A stretch of 43,174 bases of DNA from Campylobacterales bacterium (GCA_027023405.1 JALVVN010000019.1:1-43174); one strand, 5' to 3'. Positions 26,930-35,159 are shown, counted from the first letter of the stretch. Program-made: numbers and translations. The notes: a model not told the origin generated them from the letters alone.

Positions 26930-28039
26930 TTACTCTTGATAGGCAAAATCTCCTGTAAAATAGTCAAAGATCGCTTGACTCTTTAAGCCGTAAAAGTCTG
27001 TTTCAAGTAGAAACTTACCGTTATGCATCGGAGTAATCTTTTTGATAATCTCTCCATTATAGAGAGGTACATCTTTATAGATCTCTTCAACGACTAAGGT
27101 TTTGGCATCGATTCGATAAAAGTCATAGCGTTCCAGTTTATCATCAGCACCTATGGCTAAGATACCGCCATGTTGTAGTGAGTATTGGTATGCTTGAAGT
27201 GTCAATCCATCTTTTGCCACAATGTCACGAAGTCGGTTTTCAATGTTGGTACCGGCACTATCCTCATAGTAAAAATCCCCATTAAAATAGTTCATGATTG
27301 CACTTCTTGATTGACCGTTCTTTTGCGTGGTGATTTTAAACTTTCCATCCTCTAAAGGGCTGATAGAGACAATGATTGATTGTTTTTCTATGGGAACATT
27401 TTTAAACACTTTTTCAAATTTCTTGGTTGCGGCGTCAAATCTGTAGATATTAAAAGTGTCGTTGGTTTCATTGGCTCCGATTGCGAGTATTCCGCCACCG
27501 TGTAGTGAGTATGCATAGGTGATAAATTTCATCCCATCTTTTTCAACAGTAGCTTTGATAGCATCATCAGAGTTGGATTGCTCTTTTTTTAAAGTGCCGT
27601 CGAAATAGTTAAAAATATAGTGCTCGCTTTTACTGTTTTTGTGCGTCAAGATCTTAAATGAACCATTTTCAAGCGGTGTAATCGTTTCAATTGTGCTACC
27701 TGGTTCTATTTTTACATTTTCAAAAGTTTTTTCATATTTGAGTGGATCAGCATTAAATCGATAGATATTAAACCGGCTCTTGTCACGATTTGACCCAATA
27801 GCGATGACACCTTGTGCCCTGAGTGAGAGAGAGAAGGCTTGGAGTTGCATATGATCTTGTGCCAATTTTGTTTGGATAGCATTTTGTGCGTGTTTGATCA
27901 AATTATTTCTGAGTTGAGGGGAGAGCTTTTTTTTGGTTTGCGTTGCGATTTTCTCAAGTTTAGAGGACTCTTTCGCTCCGCTACCACATGCTATCAAATT
28001 GAATATCACCACAATTACCATAAAAGTTCGAATTATCAA
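26930..28039 (-). CDS. Lipoprotein made of three tandem ~90-residue repeats
   Basis: A 369-residue putative lipoprotein: signal peptide MIIRTFMVIVVIFNLIAC (C18), a charged linker to about residue 60, then three clear repeats at about 66-154, 172-260 and 281-369. Shared marks are YSLxxGGILAIGA near the start, FNIYRFDA in the middle, ISPLEDGKFKITT, and an end motif of the FNYFDG / MNYFNGDF / FDYFTGDF type. I know no named domain with this pattern; it may be a beta-propeller or beta-sandwich. The frame is open to a TTG at 28057, but the TTG at 28039 has AAGGAG seven bases upstream and is preferred. It is the first gene of the right-hand group, behind a tandem-box promoter. Confidence 0.78.
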   Translation of the reverse strand: MIIRTFMVIVVIFNLIACGSGAKESSKLEKIATQTKKKLSPQLRNNLIKHAQNAIQTKLAQDHMQLQAFSLSLRAQGVIAIGSNRDKSRFNIYRFNADPLKYEKTFENVKIEPGSTIETITPLENGSFKILTHKNSKSEHYIFNYFDGTLKKEQSNSDDAIKATVEKDGMKFITYAYSLHGGGILAIGANETNDTFNIYRFDAATKKFEKVFKNVPIEKQSIIVSISPLEDGKFKITTQKNGQSRSAIMNYFNGDFYYEDSAGTNIENRLRDIVAKDGLTLQAYQYSLQHGGILAIGADDKLERYDFYRIDAKTLVVEEIYKDVPLYNGEIIKKITPMHNGKFLLETDFYGLKSQAIFDYFTGDFAYQE

Positions 28040-28084
28040 TATTACGCTCCTTATCAATTGAAAAAGTATATCAAATCTTGTGTA

Positions 28085-28117
28085 AGTCTACAAAAAAAAA
28101 GTGTTTAAAAAGTGTTT
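28085..28117 (-). promoter_or_regulatory. Island promoter 4: perfect tandem AAACACTTTTT boxes
   Basis: On the minus strand two identical 11-bp copies of AAACACTTTTT (28117-28107 and 28106-28096) are followed after five bases by TAGACT (28090-28085), a weaker -10 match in the same position as TATAGT in the other three. The start codon at 28039 lies about 45 bases further. Confidence 0.6.
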
Positions 28118-28133
28118 GTATAGTTTTTTTCTT

Positions 28134-28139
28134 TATAAT
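28134..28139 (+). promoter_or_regulatory. -10 box of the DUF309 gene
   Basis: TATAAT lies 23 bases before the ATG at 28163, with a GGAGGGGG ribosome site between. The tandem boxes of the divergent lipoprotein gene lie just upstream (28096-28117), overlapping the -35 region of this promoter, so the two could affect each other. Confidence 0.45.
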
Positions 28140-28162
28140 TAGGTGGAACAGAGGAGGGGGTA

Positions 28163-28477
28163 ATGAAAAAGAGTTTGGAACTGTTTATCGATGATCTCAA
28201 ACGAGATGACTTTTATGCGGCGCATGAGGATTTGGAGCACTATTGGCATACGATCCGAAAGGGAGAGCATCCGCTTAAAAATCTTTGCAAAGGGTTTATC
28301 AACGGTGCGACTGCTTTTGAATTGGTCAAGCGGGGGAATATGGATGGAGCAAAACGGCTTTGGAGTGCCTATGAAAAGTACTTTCCACTGATGCGAGAGG
28401 GAATTGAAAATTATGCGCTTTTTTGTGAGGCGGATCAGCTTTTGCGTGCGCTCTATCAAGAGCGCCTGAGTGATTAA
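28163..28477 (+). CDS. DUF309 family protein
   Basis: A 104-residue helical cytoplasmic protein. The family signature is visible: FYAAHEDLEHYWHTIR with the H-x3-E-x2-W pattern, then LCKGFINGATAFELVKRGN and AKRLWSAYEKY. DUF309 has no firmly established function; the conserved His/Glu suggest metal binding or a hydrolase-like helical bundle. It is preceded by a strong ribosome site and overlaps the convergent Sel1-type gene by 4 bases at the 3' end. Confidence 0.85.
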   Translation: MKKSLELFIDDLKRDDFYAAHEDLEHYWHTIRKGEHPLKNLCKGFINGATAFELVKRGNMDGAKRLWSAYEKYFPLMREGIENYALFCEADQLLRALYQERLSD

Positions 28478-28920
28478 TACCCGCTATCTTTGAGTAGTGC
28501 GTAGTTGTAGCAACCGTTTTGTGCACCCGATTCACAGGCGCGATAGAAGAGCGACATCGCTTTTTTGATATTTTTTGGTACGCCTTCTCCTTTGACATGC
28601 ATGATCGCTTCACTAAGGTACCCTTTTGCATAGCCATATGAAGCGGCGCGTCGATAGAGTGCCAATGCTTTGGTGTAGTCGGCTTTGTGGTATAGTTTAT
28701 TGTCACAATTAGAATCGGCATAGAGTGAAGTGAGTGCGGTGCATGCGCGCTTGTTGTTGATGCGATTAATTTGAGGATTGACAAGTGCATTTTCATATTT
28801 GAGACCGAGTTGATAGCAGGCATTGCCATCCCCTGCTTTGCATTTATGCTTGATGCAAGTGATACAGTTTGCTTGTGCAAAGCTTATTACGAGGCTTGAT
28901 AGGAGTAGGAATTTCTTCAT
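28474..28920 (-). CDS. Secreted Sel1-repeat, cysteine-rich (Hcp-like) protein
   Basis: A 148-residue protein with a signal peptide (MKKFLLLSSLVISFAQA) and Sel1-like helical repeats: GDGNACYQLGLKYEN, then TKALALYRRAASYGYAKGYL and KAMSLFYRACESGAQNGCYNYALL. The pair of cysteines seven residues apart in the last repeat is the disulfide pattern of Helicobacter cysteine-rich proteins. Such proteins are periplasmic or secreted and mediate protein contacts; the partner is unknown. It forms a single-gene unit, divergent from the sdhA operon. Confidence 0.85.
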   Translation of the reverse strand: MKKFLLLSSLVISFAQANCITCIKHKCKAGDGNACYQLGLKYENALVNPQINRINNKRACTALTSLYADSNCDNKLYHKADYTKALALYRRAASYGYAKGYLSEAIMHVKGEGVPKNIKKAMSLFYRACESGAQNGCYNYALLKDSGY

Positions 28921-29140
28921 TGGATGCTTTCCTTGATAGGTTATTTGGAAGAGTATCGACTAAATGGGGGTGGCTTTTTATGCCCTTTTAATTTCTTTAA
29001 CATAGAACTTACGCTAAAGAAGAAAAATCGTAACACTTTTACTACTATTAGAATAAGTAATAGAATGATTTGTGCGGATTTTCAGCCATCAAAGACTATA
29101 ATATTCCCACAAATTTAAATCTTCAAAAAGGACACGGTTT
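28921..29140. other. 220-bp intergenic region holding the Sdh/Frd promoter
   Basis: Between the divergent Hcp-like and sdhA genes. TATAAT at 29097-29102 is the likely -10 box of the sdhA operon, followed by AAAAAGGA before the ATG at 29141. The rest is AT-rich with no convincing small gene, repeat or RNA structure that I can see. Confidence 0.55.
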
Positions 29141-30853
29141 ATGAGTATTCCGATTCATCAGTATGATGCTGTCGTCGTGGGTGCCGGATTGGCGGGACTT
29201 GCAGCGGCCAGAGAGCTGAAAAAAGCTGGAAAAAATGTCATTGTGATCACCAAGCTACATCCGTTGCGAAGTCACTCCGGTGCGGCGCAGGGTGGTATTA
29301 ACGCTGCTTTTTCAGCAGAGGATAGTGTGGAGGCGCATGAGTTTGATACTGTCAAGGGAAGTGATTATCTTGCGGATCAGGATGCCGTTGAGTTCATGTG
29401 TCAAACAGCACCGGAACTCGTGCGATGGTTTGAGCATATGGGAGCGGTCTTTAGTCGTAACGAAGATGGCACGATTGCCCAACGCCCCTTTGGTGGGCAA
29501 TCTCATCCGAGAGCCTGTTTTGCCAAAGATCGCACCGGTTTGACACTGTTACAAACAATGTTTGAACAAGCCAATCGTTTAGGTGTGGACTTTTTGGATG
29601 AGTGGTATGTTTCTGATTTGATCTATGAAGACGGTGTCGTCAAGGGTGTTTGTGCTTATGATATCAAGACAAGTAAGCCGGCGATCTTCAATGCCAAAGC
29701 AGTTATGTTCGCGACCGGCGGTTACGGAAGAGCGTTTAAGATCAACTCAAACGCGCATGCCAATACGGGTGACGCACTCTCGATCGTGGCGCGACACGGA
29801 TTGCCACTAGAGGATATGGAGTTTGTACAGTTTCACCCGACCGGATTGGCAGGGACAGGTATCTTGATGAGTGAAGCGGCACGGGGAGAGGGTGGAAAAC
29901 TTCTCAACTCCAAAGGTGAACGCTTTATGGAAAAATATGCGCCTGAGAAGATGGAACTAGGTCCTAGAGACTTGGTGAGTCGTTCGATCACGCAAGAGGT
30001 GCTAGAGGGACGGGGTGTGGGTCCTGACAAAGATGCGGTCTATCTTGATCTGACACACTTGGGTGAAAAAAAGATTATGGAGCGGTTGCCGGAGCTTCGT
30101 GATTTGGCGATTACCTTTTTAGGTTTGGATATGGTGAAAGAGCCGATCATGATTGCTGCGACGGCACACTACTCGATGGGCGGTATTCCTGTGACTATCG
30201 AGGGGCGCGCGAAAAAGAGTCCAAATGAGACGGTACCCGGCTTCTATGCAGCAGGAGAGTGTTCATGTGTAAGCGTACACGGTGCCAACCGATTGGGTGC
30301 AAATTCTGTGCTTGAAGCGCCTCTCTTTGGTCGTCATGTCGGTCAAACGATGGCAAAAGATATTGATGAATTAGAGCTCAAAGAGGTGGATGAGTCTGTG
30401 GCTGAGAGAATGCTCTCTGAGATGAAAAAACTCTTAGAAAACAATGGAACAGAAAGAGTGCCTGAGTTACGCACAGAGCTACAAGATAGCATGACCAAAA
30501 ATGCAGGAGTATTCCGTACCAAAGAGTCTCTTGAAAAACAGAAGAAAGTGATCCAAAAGCTTCGCAAACGCTATGAAAATATTCGTATCGATGATAAGAG
30601 CGATGTTTACAATACTGATTTGCAAGAGGCGATAGAACTTGGGCATATGCTTGATTTTTCAGCTTTCATCGTGGAAGGTGCATTGGCGCGTGAGGAGAGT
30701 AGAGGGGCACATTTTAGAAATGATTTCCCCAAAAGGGATGACAAGAAGTTTCTCAAACACACCTTTGCATATATGAGTGATGATGGTGAAATCAGTATCG
30801 ATTACGGCGATGTAGTGCTTGGTAAGTTCAAGCCCGAAGCAAGAAAATATTAG
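29141..30853 (+). CDS. sdhA: Succinate dehydrogenase/fumarate reductase flavoprotein subunit
   Basis: A 570-residue flavoprotein that interconverts succinate and fumarate. It has the dinucleotide fold [13 protein letters not shown], the His that binds FAD covalently in [11 protein letters not shown], active-site regions [22 protein letters not shown] and HYSMGGI, and [20 protein letters not shown] Gln follows the Ala-Ala (AAQGG), as in E. coli SdhA rather than FrdA (AAEGG). There is no twin-arginine signal, unlike the periplasmic methylmenaquinol:fumarate reductase of Wolinella and Campylobacter, so it should face the cytoplasm. With the CCG-domain subunit two genes on, it is a non-classical (type E) complex, plausibly the fumarate reductase of a reductive TCA cycle; direction is inferred. 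Confidence 0.93.
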   Translation: MSIPIHQYDAVVVGAGLAGLAAARELKKAGKNVIVITKLHPLRSHSGAAQGGINAAFSAEDSVEAHEFDTVKGSDYLADQDAVEFMCQTAPELVRWFEHMGAVFSRNEDGTIAQRPFGGQSHPRACFAKDRTGLTLLQTMFEQANRLGVDFLDEWYVSDLIYEDGVVKGVCAYDIKTSKPAIFNAKAVMFATGGYGRAFKINSNAHANTGDALSIVARHGLPLEDMEFVQFHPTGLAGTGILMSEAARGEGGKLLNSKGERFMEKYAPEKMELGPRDLVSRSITQEVLEGRGVGPDKDAVYLDLTHLGEKKIMERLPELRDLAITFLGLDMVKEPIMIAATAHYSMGGIPVTIEGRAKKSPNETVPGFYAAGECSCVSVHGANRLGANSVLEAPLFGRHVGQTMAKDIDELELKEVDESVAERMLSEMKKLLENNGTERVPELRTELQDSMTKNAGVFRTKESLEKQKKVIQKLRKRYENIRIDDKSDVYNTDLQEAIELGHMLDFSAFIVEGALAREESRGAHFRNDFPKRDDKKFLKHTFAYMSDDGEISIDYGDVVLGKFKPEARKY

Positions 30854-30862
30854 GATAGAGTG

Positions 30863-31852
30863 ATGGCAGAGATAACAACAAAAAAGATGACATTTAAAGT
30901 ATTTCGATTTAACAGTGAGACTGACTATCTTCCTACCTATAAAACTTATGAGTTGGAAGTGAAACCCGGAGAGGTGATCTTGGACATTCTCAACCGTATC
31001 AAGTGGGAGCATGACGGGAGTTTTTCCTATCGTAGAAGTTGTCGACACGGTATCTGTGGTTCATGTGCGGTAAAAGTCAACGGAAAAGCGACTTTGGCGT
31101 GTAAAGATCGGGTGAGTGATCTGGTAGAGATATTTGGAAATGAGTTGACGATCGAGCCTCAAGATAGCAAGCGTGCCATAAAAGATATGGTCATTGACAA
31201 GAAAAACTTTTGGCAAAACTATAACAGCGTACAGCCCTATCTCGTCGCGACGATCGATGAATCACCACAAAAAGAGAATTTGGTACCCCCCAAGGTCGCT
31301 GAAAAGATTGATGATGCGGATTATTGTATTCAGTGTGGAAACTGCTACTACTCTTGTCCTGTAGTCGAAGCAAACCCTGACTATTTAGGTCCTGCGGCAT
31401 TAGCATTGACCTATCGTTTCAATGCGGATGTGAGAGATGAAGCGAAGCGGGATCGTTTGGAGAGAGTCAATGAGATCGGCAGTGGTATTTGGGATTGTGT
31501 GAAGTGTTTTGAGTGTGCCCAAGCGTGCCCTAAAGAGCTCGATCCTATCGGTAAGATTACCAAGCTCCATCAGCAAACTTTCCAAGAAAATATGGCGCAA
31601 GATAATGTTGCGGTACGACATGCGGTCGGATTTAAGCCGAGTATCCAAAAGCATGGATTACTCGATGAGGGTGAGTTGGTGAAATATTCAGAGGGAATCC
31701 CCGGAGTGCTCAAGCATGTGCCGGTAGCGATCAAAATGTTTAAGAAGGGCAAGATCGTCATGCCTTGGAATATGCCGAAAAGTAAAAATCTTGATGAGAT
31801 ACAAAAGTTGGTGGATATCGCATCCACTGCGAAGTTTAAGGGGATAAAATGA
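30863..31852 (+). CDS. sdhB: Succinate dehydrogenase/fumarate reductase iron-sulfur subunit
   Basis: A 329-residue electron-transfer subunit. The plant-ferredoxin domain holds a [2Fe-2S] site (SCRHGICGSCAVK). The C-terminal domain has CIQCGNCYYSCP for a [4Fe-4S] cluster and CVKCFECAQACP at the place of the usual [3Fe-4S] centre. In classical SdhB that second site has three cysteines; the extra one here (the second C of CVKC) predicts a second [4Fe-4S] cluster, a mark of the archaeal-type non-classical enzymes. The C-terminus is some 80 residues longer than in E. coli. ATG 30863 is preferred over GTG 30860, after an AGGA site ten bases from sdhA. Confidence 0.93.
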   Translation: MAEITTKKMTFKVFRFNSETDYLPTYKTYELEVKPGEVILDILNRIKWEHDGSFSYRRSCRHGICGSCAVKVNGKATLACKDRVSDLVEIFGNELTIEPQDSKRAIKDMVIDKKNFWQNYNSVQPYLVATIDESPQKENLVPPKVAEKIDDADYCIQCGNCYYSCPVVEANPDYLGPAALALTYRFNADVRDEAKRDRLERVNEIGSGIWDCVKCFECAQACPKELDPIGKITKLHQQTFQENMAQDNVAVRHAVGFKPSIQKHGLLDEGELVKYSEGIPGVLKHVPVAIKMFKKGKIVMPWNMPKSKNLDEIQKLVDIASTAKFKGIK

Positions 31853-32727
31853 GTAAATTAAAGTATGCACTCTACACGGGATGTACGGCAAGAGAGAGTA
31901 CGCCGGAGTTATTAAAATCGACATTGGCGGTTGCAAAAGCGTTAGATATTGAACTAGTTTTGTTGGATGAAGCCTCTTGTTGCGGTGCAAGCCATTTGCA
32001 GGACTTTGACGATCAGCTCTCTTTGGTGCTCAATGCGAGAAATATTATCTATGCAGAGAAATTGGGTTTGACAATGGTGACGATCTGTAATACATGCCAA
32101 CTCAATACCGCCATGACTAAAGAGCGACTCGATCACAATCCTGAACTCAAGCAGCAGATCAATGCAAAGCTTGCAGAAGTGGGCTTGGAGTATCAAGGTA
32201 CAAGCGAAGTGAAGCACTTTTTGTATGCGTTGGTGGATGATCTCGGTGTCGAAGCGATAGCGAGTAAAGTGACAAAGCCGTTGAGTGATTTTCAAATTGC
32301 CGCTTTTTACGGATGTCACAACATTAGACCAAGCGAATTGCATGGACATAGTAATGGAGGAGAAAATCCTTATGCTCCAAATTCTATCGACAAGCTGATC
32401 TTGGCGCTTGGCGGTAAAAATGTGGAGTATGAGAGCAAAAACAAGTGTTGCGGTTTCCATGTGGAGCTTCAGGCACCTAAAACGGCCAATCGACTCTCCG
32501 GTACGGCGATGCTCGATGCGATAGACAACGGTGCGGAGATGATGGTAACACCGTGCCCGCTTTGTCATCTAAGGATGGATACACAGCAGGCGCACATCTC
32601 TCAAGAGATGGGAAGAGATGTGAAGATGCCGGTGTTGCACCTGCCTCAAATGGTCGGGTTAGCATTGGGTATTGATCCCAAAGAGTTGGGTCTTGAGCAC
32701 CATGTGAGCGATGTCACCTTTGCCTAA
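31849..32727 (+). CDS. CCG-domain (HdrB-like) membrane-anchor subunit of the non-classical Sdh/Frd
   Basis: A 292-residue protein with two CCG domains, each a set of cysteines that binds an iron-sulfur centre: C12, C44-C45-G and C80/C83 in the first; C156, C200-C201-G and C236/C239 in the second. This is the SdhE/MfrE (or archaeal SdhC) subunit that replaces the haem-bearing membrane subunits of classical complex II and passes electrons to or from quinone. It has no transmembrane helix, so attachment must be by amphipathic helices. It overlaps sdhB by the 4-nt ATGA. No classical sdhC/sdhD gene follows. Confidence 0.9.
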   Translation: MSKLKYALYTGCTARESTPELLKSTLAVAKALDIELVLLDEASCCGASHLQDFDDQLSLVLNARNIIYAEKLGLTMVTICNTCQLNTAMTKERLDHNPELKQQINAKLAEVGLEYQGTSEVKHFLYALVDDLGVEAIASKVTKPLSDFQIAAFYGCHNIRPSELHGHSNGGENPYAPNSIDKLILALGGKNVEYESKNKCCGFHVELQAPKTANRLSGTAMLDAIDNGAEMMVTPCPLCHLRMDTQQAHISQEMGRDVKMPVLHLPQMVGLALGIDPKELGLEHHVSDVTFA

Positions 32728-32772
32728 AAGGTAATTAGGATAAAATTTATCTTGTTTTAAAGTAGTTTGCGT

Positions 32773-32778
32773 TATGAT
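32773..32778 (+). promoter_or_regulatory. -10 box of the superoxide reductase gene
   Basis: TATGAT lies 35 bases before the ATG at 32814, in the 86-bp gap after the CCG-domain gene; AAAAGGA precedes the start. It suggests that the gene has its own promoter. Confidence 0.4.
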
Positions 32779-32813
32779 CGGGATACTAAATTAAATAGGA
32801 AAAGGATTTAAAC

Positions 32814-33200
32814 ATGCCACAAATACATAAATATGAAGATATTTCTGAGATCGATAGAGAAGCAAAAAGAGATTTGATCGATAGACACTCTCCTTTTATT
32901 CACTGTGAAAAGACAGCGAAAGCGGGAGAGCCTTTTGAAGTGACTGTCAAGATGGGTAATGAATATACACACCCTGATGATTATGATCACTTTATTGAGT
33001 CTGTGACACTTTTTGACGGTGATACAAAATTGGCGGAAGCGGTCTATGTACCCGGTGCGCTTGGTAATACCAAAGCACACAACACGACAACTTTTACTAT
33101 CATCCCAACCGGTAAAAAGTTGAAGCTTGTTGCACACGGTTACTGCACAAAACACGGTATTTGGGAAGGTACGCCTGTTGAAGTGACAGTAGAACAATAA
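32814..33200 (+). CDS. Superoxide reductase (class II, neelaredoxin type)
   Basis: A 128-residue cytoplasmic enzyme that reduces superoxide to hydrogen peroxide without making oxygen. The Fe(His)4Cys site is visible: H25 in RHSPFIH, H53 and H59 in THPDDYDHFI, C111 and H114 in GYCTKHGIW. The N-terminal rubredoxin-like iron domain of desulfoferrodoxin is absent. The usual Glu-Lys before the first His (EKH) is Asp-Arg here (D23-R24-H25), a charge-conserving change at the residues that gate the iron. It is likely part of oxygen defence in a microaerophile; whether the CosR homologue in this window controls it is not shown. Confidence 0.9.
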   Translation: MPQIHKYEDISEIDREAKRDLIDRHSPFIHCEKTAKAGEPFEVTVKMGNEYTHPDDYDHFIESVTLFDGDTKLAEAVYVPGALGNTKAHNTTTFTIIPTGKKLKLVAHGYCTKHGIWEGTPVEVTVEQ

Positions 33201-33276
33201 TCCAACGATCGGGTTTTCACCCGATTGACATTTAGACTTTATCCCCCTTTAATCCCCCCTTTGATACGATACCCCT

Positions 33277-33948
33277 ATGGAAAACCTACACCAGCTCAAA
33301 CAGTTGCAAAAACTTTATCGTTATCGTGCGCTCGAAATTGCCTATTTTGATGAACCCAAAGAGGTCAAGATGTCAGATACACCCGCAATGCGATTACCGA
33401 ATCAGATGGATGCGCTTAGAAAGATGGTATTCTCTTGTTCACTATGCGGACTTTCAAAAAGCCGAAAAAATGTTGTCTTTGGTGAGGGAAATGAGTCCGC
33501 TCAAATCATGTTTGTCGGTGAGGGACCGGGTGCAGTCGAGGATCAGACAGGAAGACCTTTTGTAGGCAAGTCTGGACAACTACTGACAAAGATCATTGAA
33601 ACAACGCTTGAGTGTAAACGAGAGGATGTCTATATCGCCAATATTGTCAAGTGCCGACCCCCGCTTAACCGTGCTCCCGATCGCGAAGAAGCACAGAGTT
33701 GCCTACCTTTTTTATTGCGACAGATCGAGATGGTGGATCCGCAGATGATTATTACACTCGGTGCAACGGCGTATCAATATTTGACCGGGGATTTTGAGAG
33801 AGGTATTTCAAAGATTCGCGGTGAGGTGATGCATTTTGGCGAGAGGTTGCTTGTGCCTACTTTCCACCCCTCTTTTTTACTTAGAAATCCCTCGGCAAAA
33901 CGCTATGTATTTAACGATATGAAAAAGATAAAGGCGCTCTTATCATGA
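33277..33948 (+). CDS. Family-4 uracil-DNA glycosylase
   Basis: A 223-residue base-excision repair enzyme that removes uracil from DNA. It has the four cysteines of the [4Fe-4S] cluster (CSLCGL, then KCRPPL and QSC), motif A in GEGPGAVEDQTGRPFVGKSG, NIVKCRPPLNR and motif B HPSFLLRNPSAK. The ATG at 33277 has no clear ribosome site; an alternative ATG at 33370 follows GAGGTCAAG and would drop 31 residues, but the longer N-terminus (LKQLQKLYRYRALEIAY) looks like that of its relatives, so I keep 33277. It overlaps the next gene by the 4-nt ATGA. Confidence 0.92.
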   Translation: MENLHQLKQLQKLYRYRALEIAYFDEPKEVKMSDTPAMRLPNQMDALRKMVFSCSLCGLSKSRKNVVFGEGNESAQIMFVGEGPGAVEDQTGRPFVGKSGQLLTKIIETTLECKREDVYIANIVKCRPPLNRAPDREEAQSCLPFLLRQIEMVDPQMIITLGATAYQYLTGDFERGISKIRGEVMHFGERLLVPTFHPSFLLRNPSAKRYVFNDMKKIKALLS

Positions 33949-35159
33949 AAACAGTATTACTATTTATCTTCTTGGCACGCACACTTTTTGCGATCAATTT
34001 TGATTTTTCAGCACCTCCGGCAAAAGAGGAGGTATTTGAGCCTTCTGTACTTGGTGATGAAGTCAAAGCGCAAACCAAATCATCCGATCGTAAAGCCCCT
34101 CAAATCAAGATAGAGGATTCTCAAAAAGATGAGAGAGAACTCAAAACCTTTGATGATATGCAAGAGGAGCAAGAGCAGTCAAAGACGATTTATGTTTCAC
34201 ATCAGCGAGATATTTATGAACATATAGATTATCCAAAGATTGCCCTCATGGTTCCCAAAAAGGTGATTAAAAAATATGCGAACTCTATTGCTGATTCACT
34301 GCTTTCCTATCTCATTTACAAGCAGGGAAGTTTCGATATTGAGCTCTTTGATTGTCAAGATGAAAATCCGCAACACATTGTGAATACGCTGAATAAAATC
34401 CGTCAAAAAGGCTTTTCACTGGTGATTGCTCCGATGACACAAAGAGGGGCGAGATGGATTGCCAAGTATGAGAAGAGTTTGATTGTCTATATTCCCACTG
34501 TCAATAAAAAAGAGGTACCTTTAGAGAGTGATAATCTCTATTTCGGCGGGATAGATTATGAGGAACAGATCGATCGGCTACTCACTTTTGCAGGGGATAA
34601 GATAGCAATTTTTAACGATGCGAGTCCTTTAGCAAAAAAGATCGCCTCTTTTGTCAAAGATGCTGCTTTCGGTGATATTGCGTATGAGCAAATGATCCGC
34701 AGTGCCAAAGTCAATTTAGCCCCCTATATCAAAAAGAACCATCGACTTGACGGTACTTCCATTTTCTTGAATATGCCGATTGTCAAAACATCACTCCTTG
34801 CTTCTCAATTGAGTGTGTATCATGTGCCCTACAAGAATCTTCTCTTGACGCAGATCGCTTATAGTCCTCTCATCTTTTCACTCACGCAGTATCAAGATCG
34901 TCAAAAGATGTATATCGCCAATTCTATAGGAAAAAGTCGCTTTAGACTCAAAGATATCAATCTTATTTTGGGTACCAATATTGACTATGCTTGGGTGAAT
35001 TACTCAACGATGCTCGGTATGGATTACTTTTTGACACATTTTATTTACCATACGCCAAAGACTTTCCAAGAGGAGATGCTCAACAATCAAGTCGCCTATA
35101 AAATTCAAATACTTCAACCTACTCAATCAAGTTTTAAATATGTTTCATTAAAAAAATAG
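33945..35159 (+). CDS. Periplasmic protein with a possible type-I periplasmic-binding (LpoA-like) fold
   Basis: A 404-residue exported protein with a short signal peptide (MKTVLLFIFLARTLFA) and no lipobox. A charged, Glu/Lys-rich linker to about residue 85 is followed by a mixed alpha/beta region (PKIALMVPKKVIKKYANSI, GFSLVIAPMTQRGARW, LIVYIPTV, KIAIFNDASPLAKKIASFV) that resembles the two-lobed type-I periplasmic-binding fold of LpoA or amino-acid binding proteins. The fold call is by pattern only. It is translationally coupled to the upstream UDG gene and ends before a new promoter for the sugar transferase. Confidence 0.6.
   Translation: MKTVLLFIFLARTLFAINFDFSAPPAKEEVFEPSVLGDEVKAQTKSSDRKAPQIKIEDSQKDERELKTFDDMQEEQEQSKTIYVSHQRDIYEHIDYPKIALMVPKKVIKKYANSIADSLLSYLIYKQGSFDIELFDCQDENPQHIVNTLNKIRQKGFSLVIAPMTQRGARWIAKYEKSLIVYIPTVNKKEVPLESDNLYFGGIDYEEQIDRLLTFAGDKIAIFNDASPLAKKIASFVKDAAFGDIAYEQMIRSAKVNLAPYIKKNHRLDGTSIFLNMPIVKTSLLASQLSVYHVPYKNLLLTQIAYSPLIFSLTQYQDRQKMYIANSIGKSRFRLKDINLILGTNIDYAWVNYSTMLGMDYFLTHFIYHTPKTFQEEMLNNQVAYKIQILQPTQSSFKYVSLKK

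Noticed and set aside
18422-28477. The lipoprotein/signalling region as a prophage or integrative element
   Set aside because: No integrase, transposase, tRNA or flanking direct repeat is visible and base use looks like that of its neighbours.
28924-29118. 64-codon open frame upstream of sdhA
   Set aside because: No ribosome site, no recognisable protein, and it covers the sdhA promoter; most likely chance.
32814-33200. SoxZ-like sulfur carrier as an alternative to superoxide reductase
   Set aside because: The His/His/His and C-x2-H iron ligands fit superoxide reductase; SoxZ lacks them.
33208-33225. Stem ATCGGGT/ACCCGAT after the superoxide reductase gene as a terminator
   Set aside because: The stem is perfect but no run of T follows, so a factor-independent terminator is not supported; it may only protect the transcript end.
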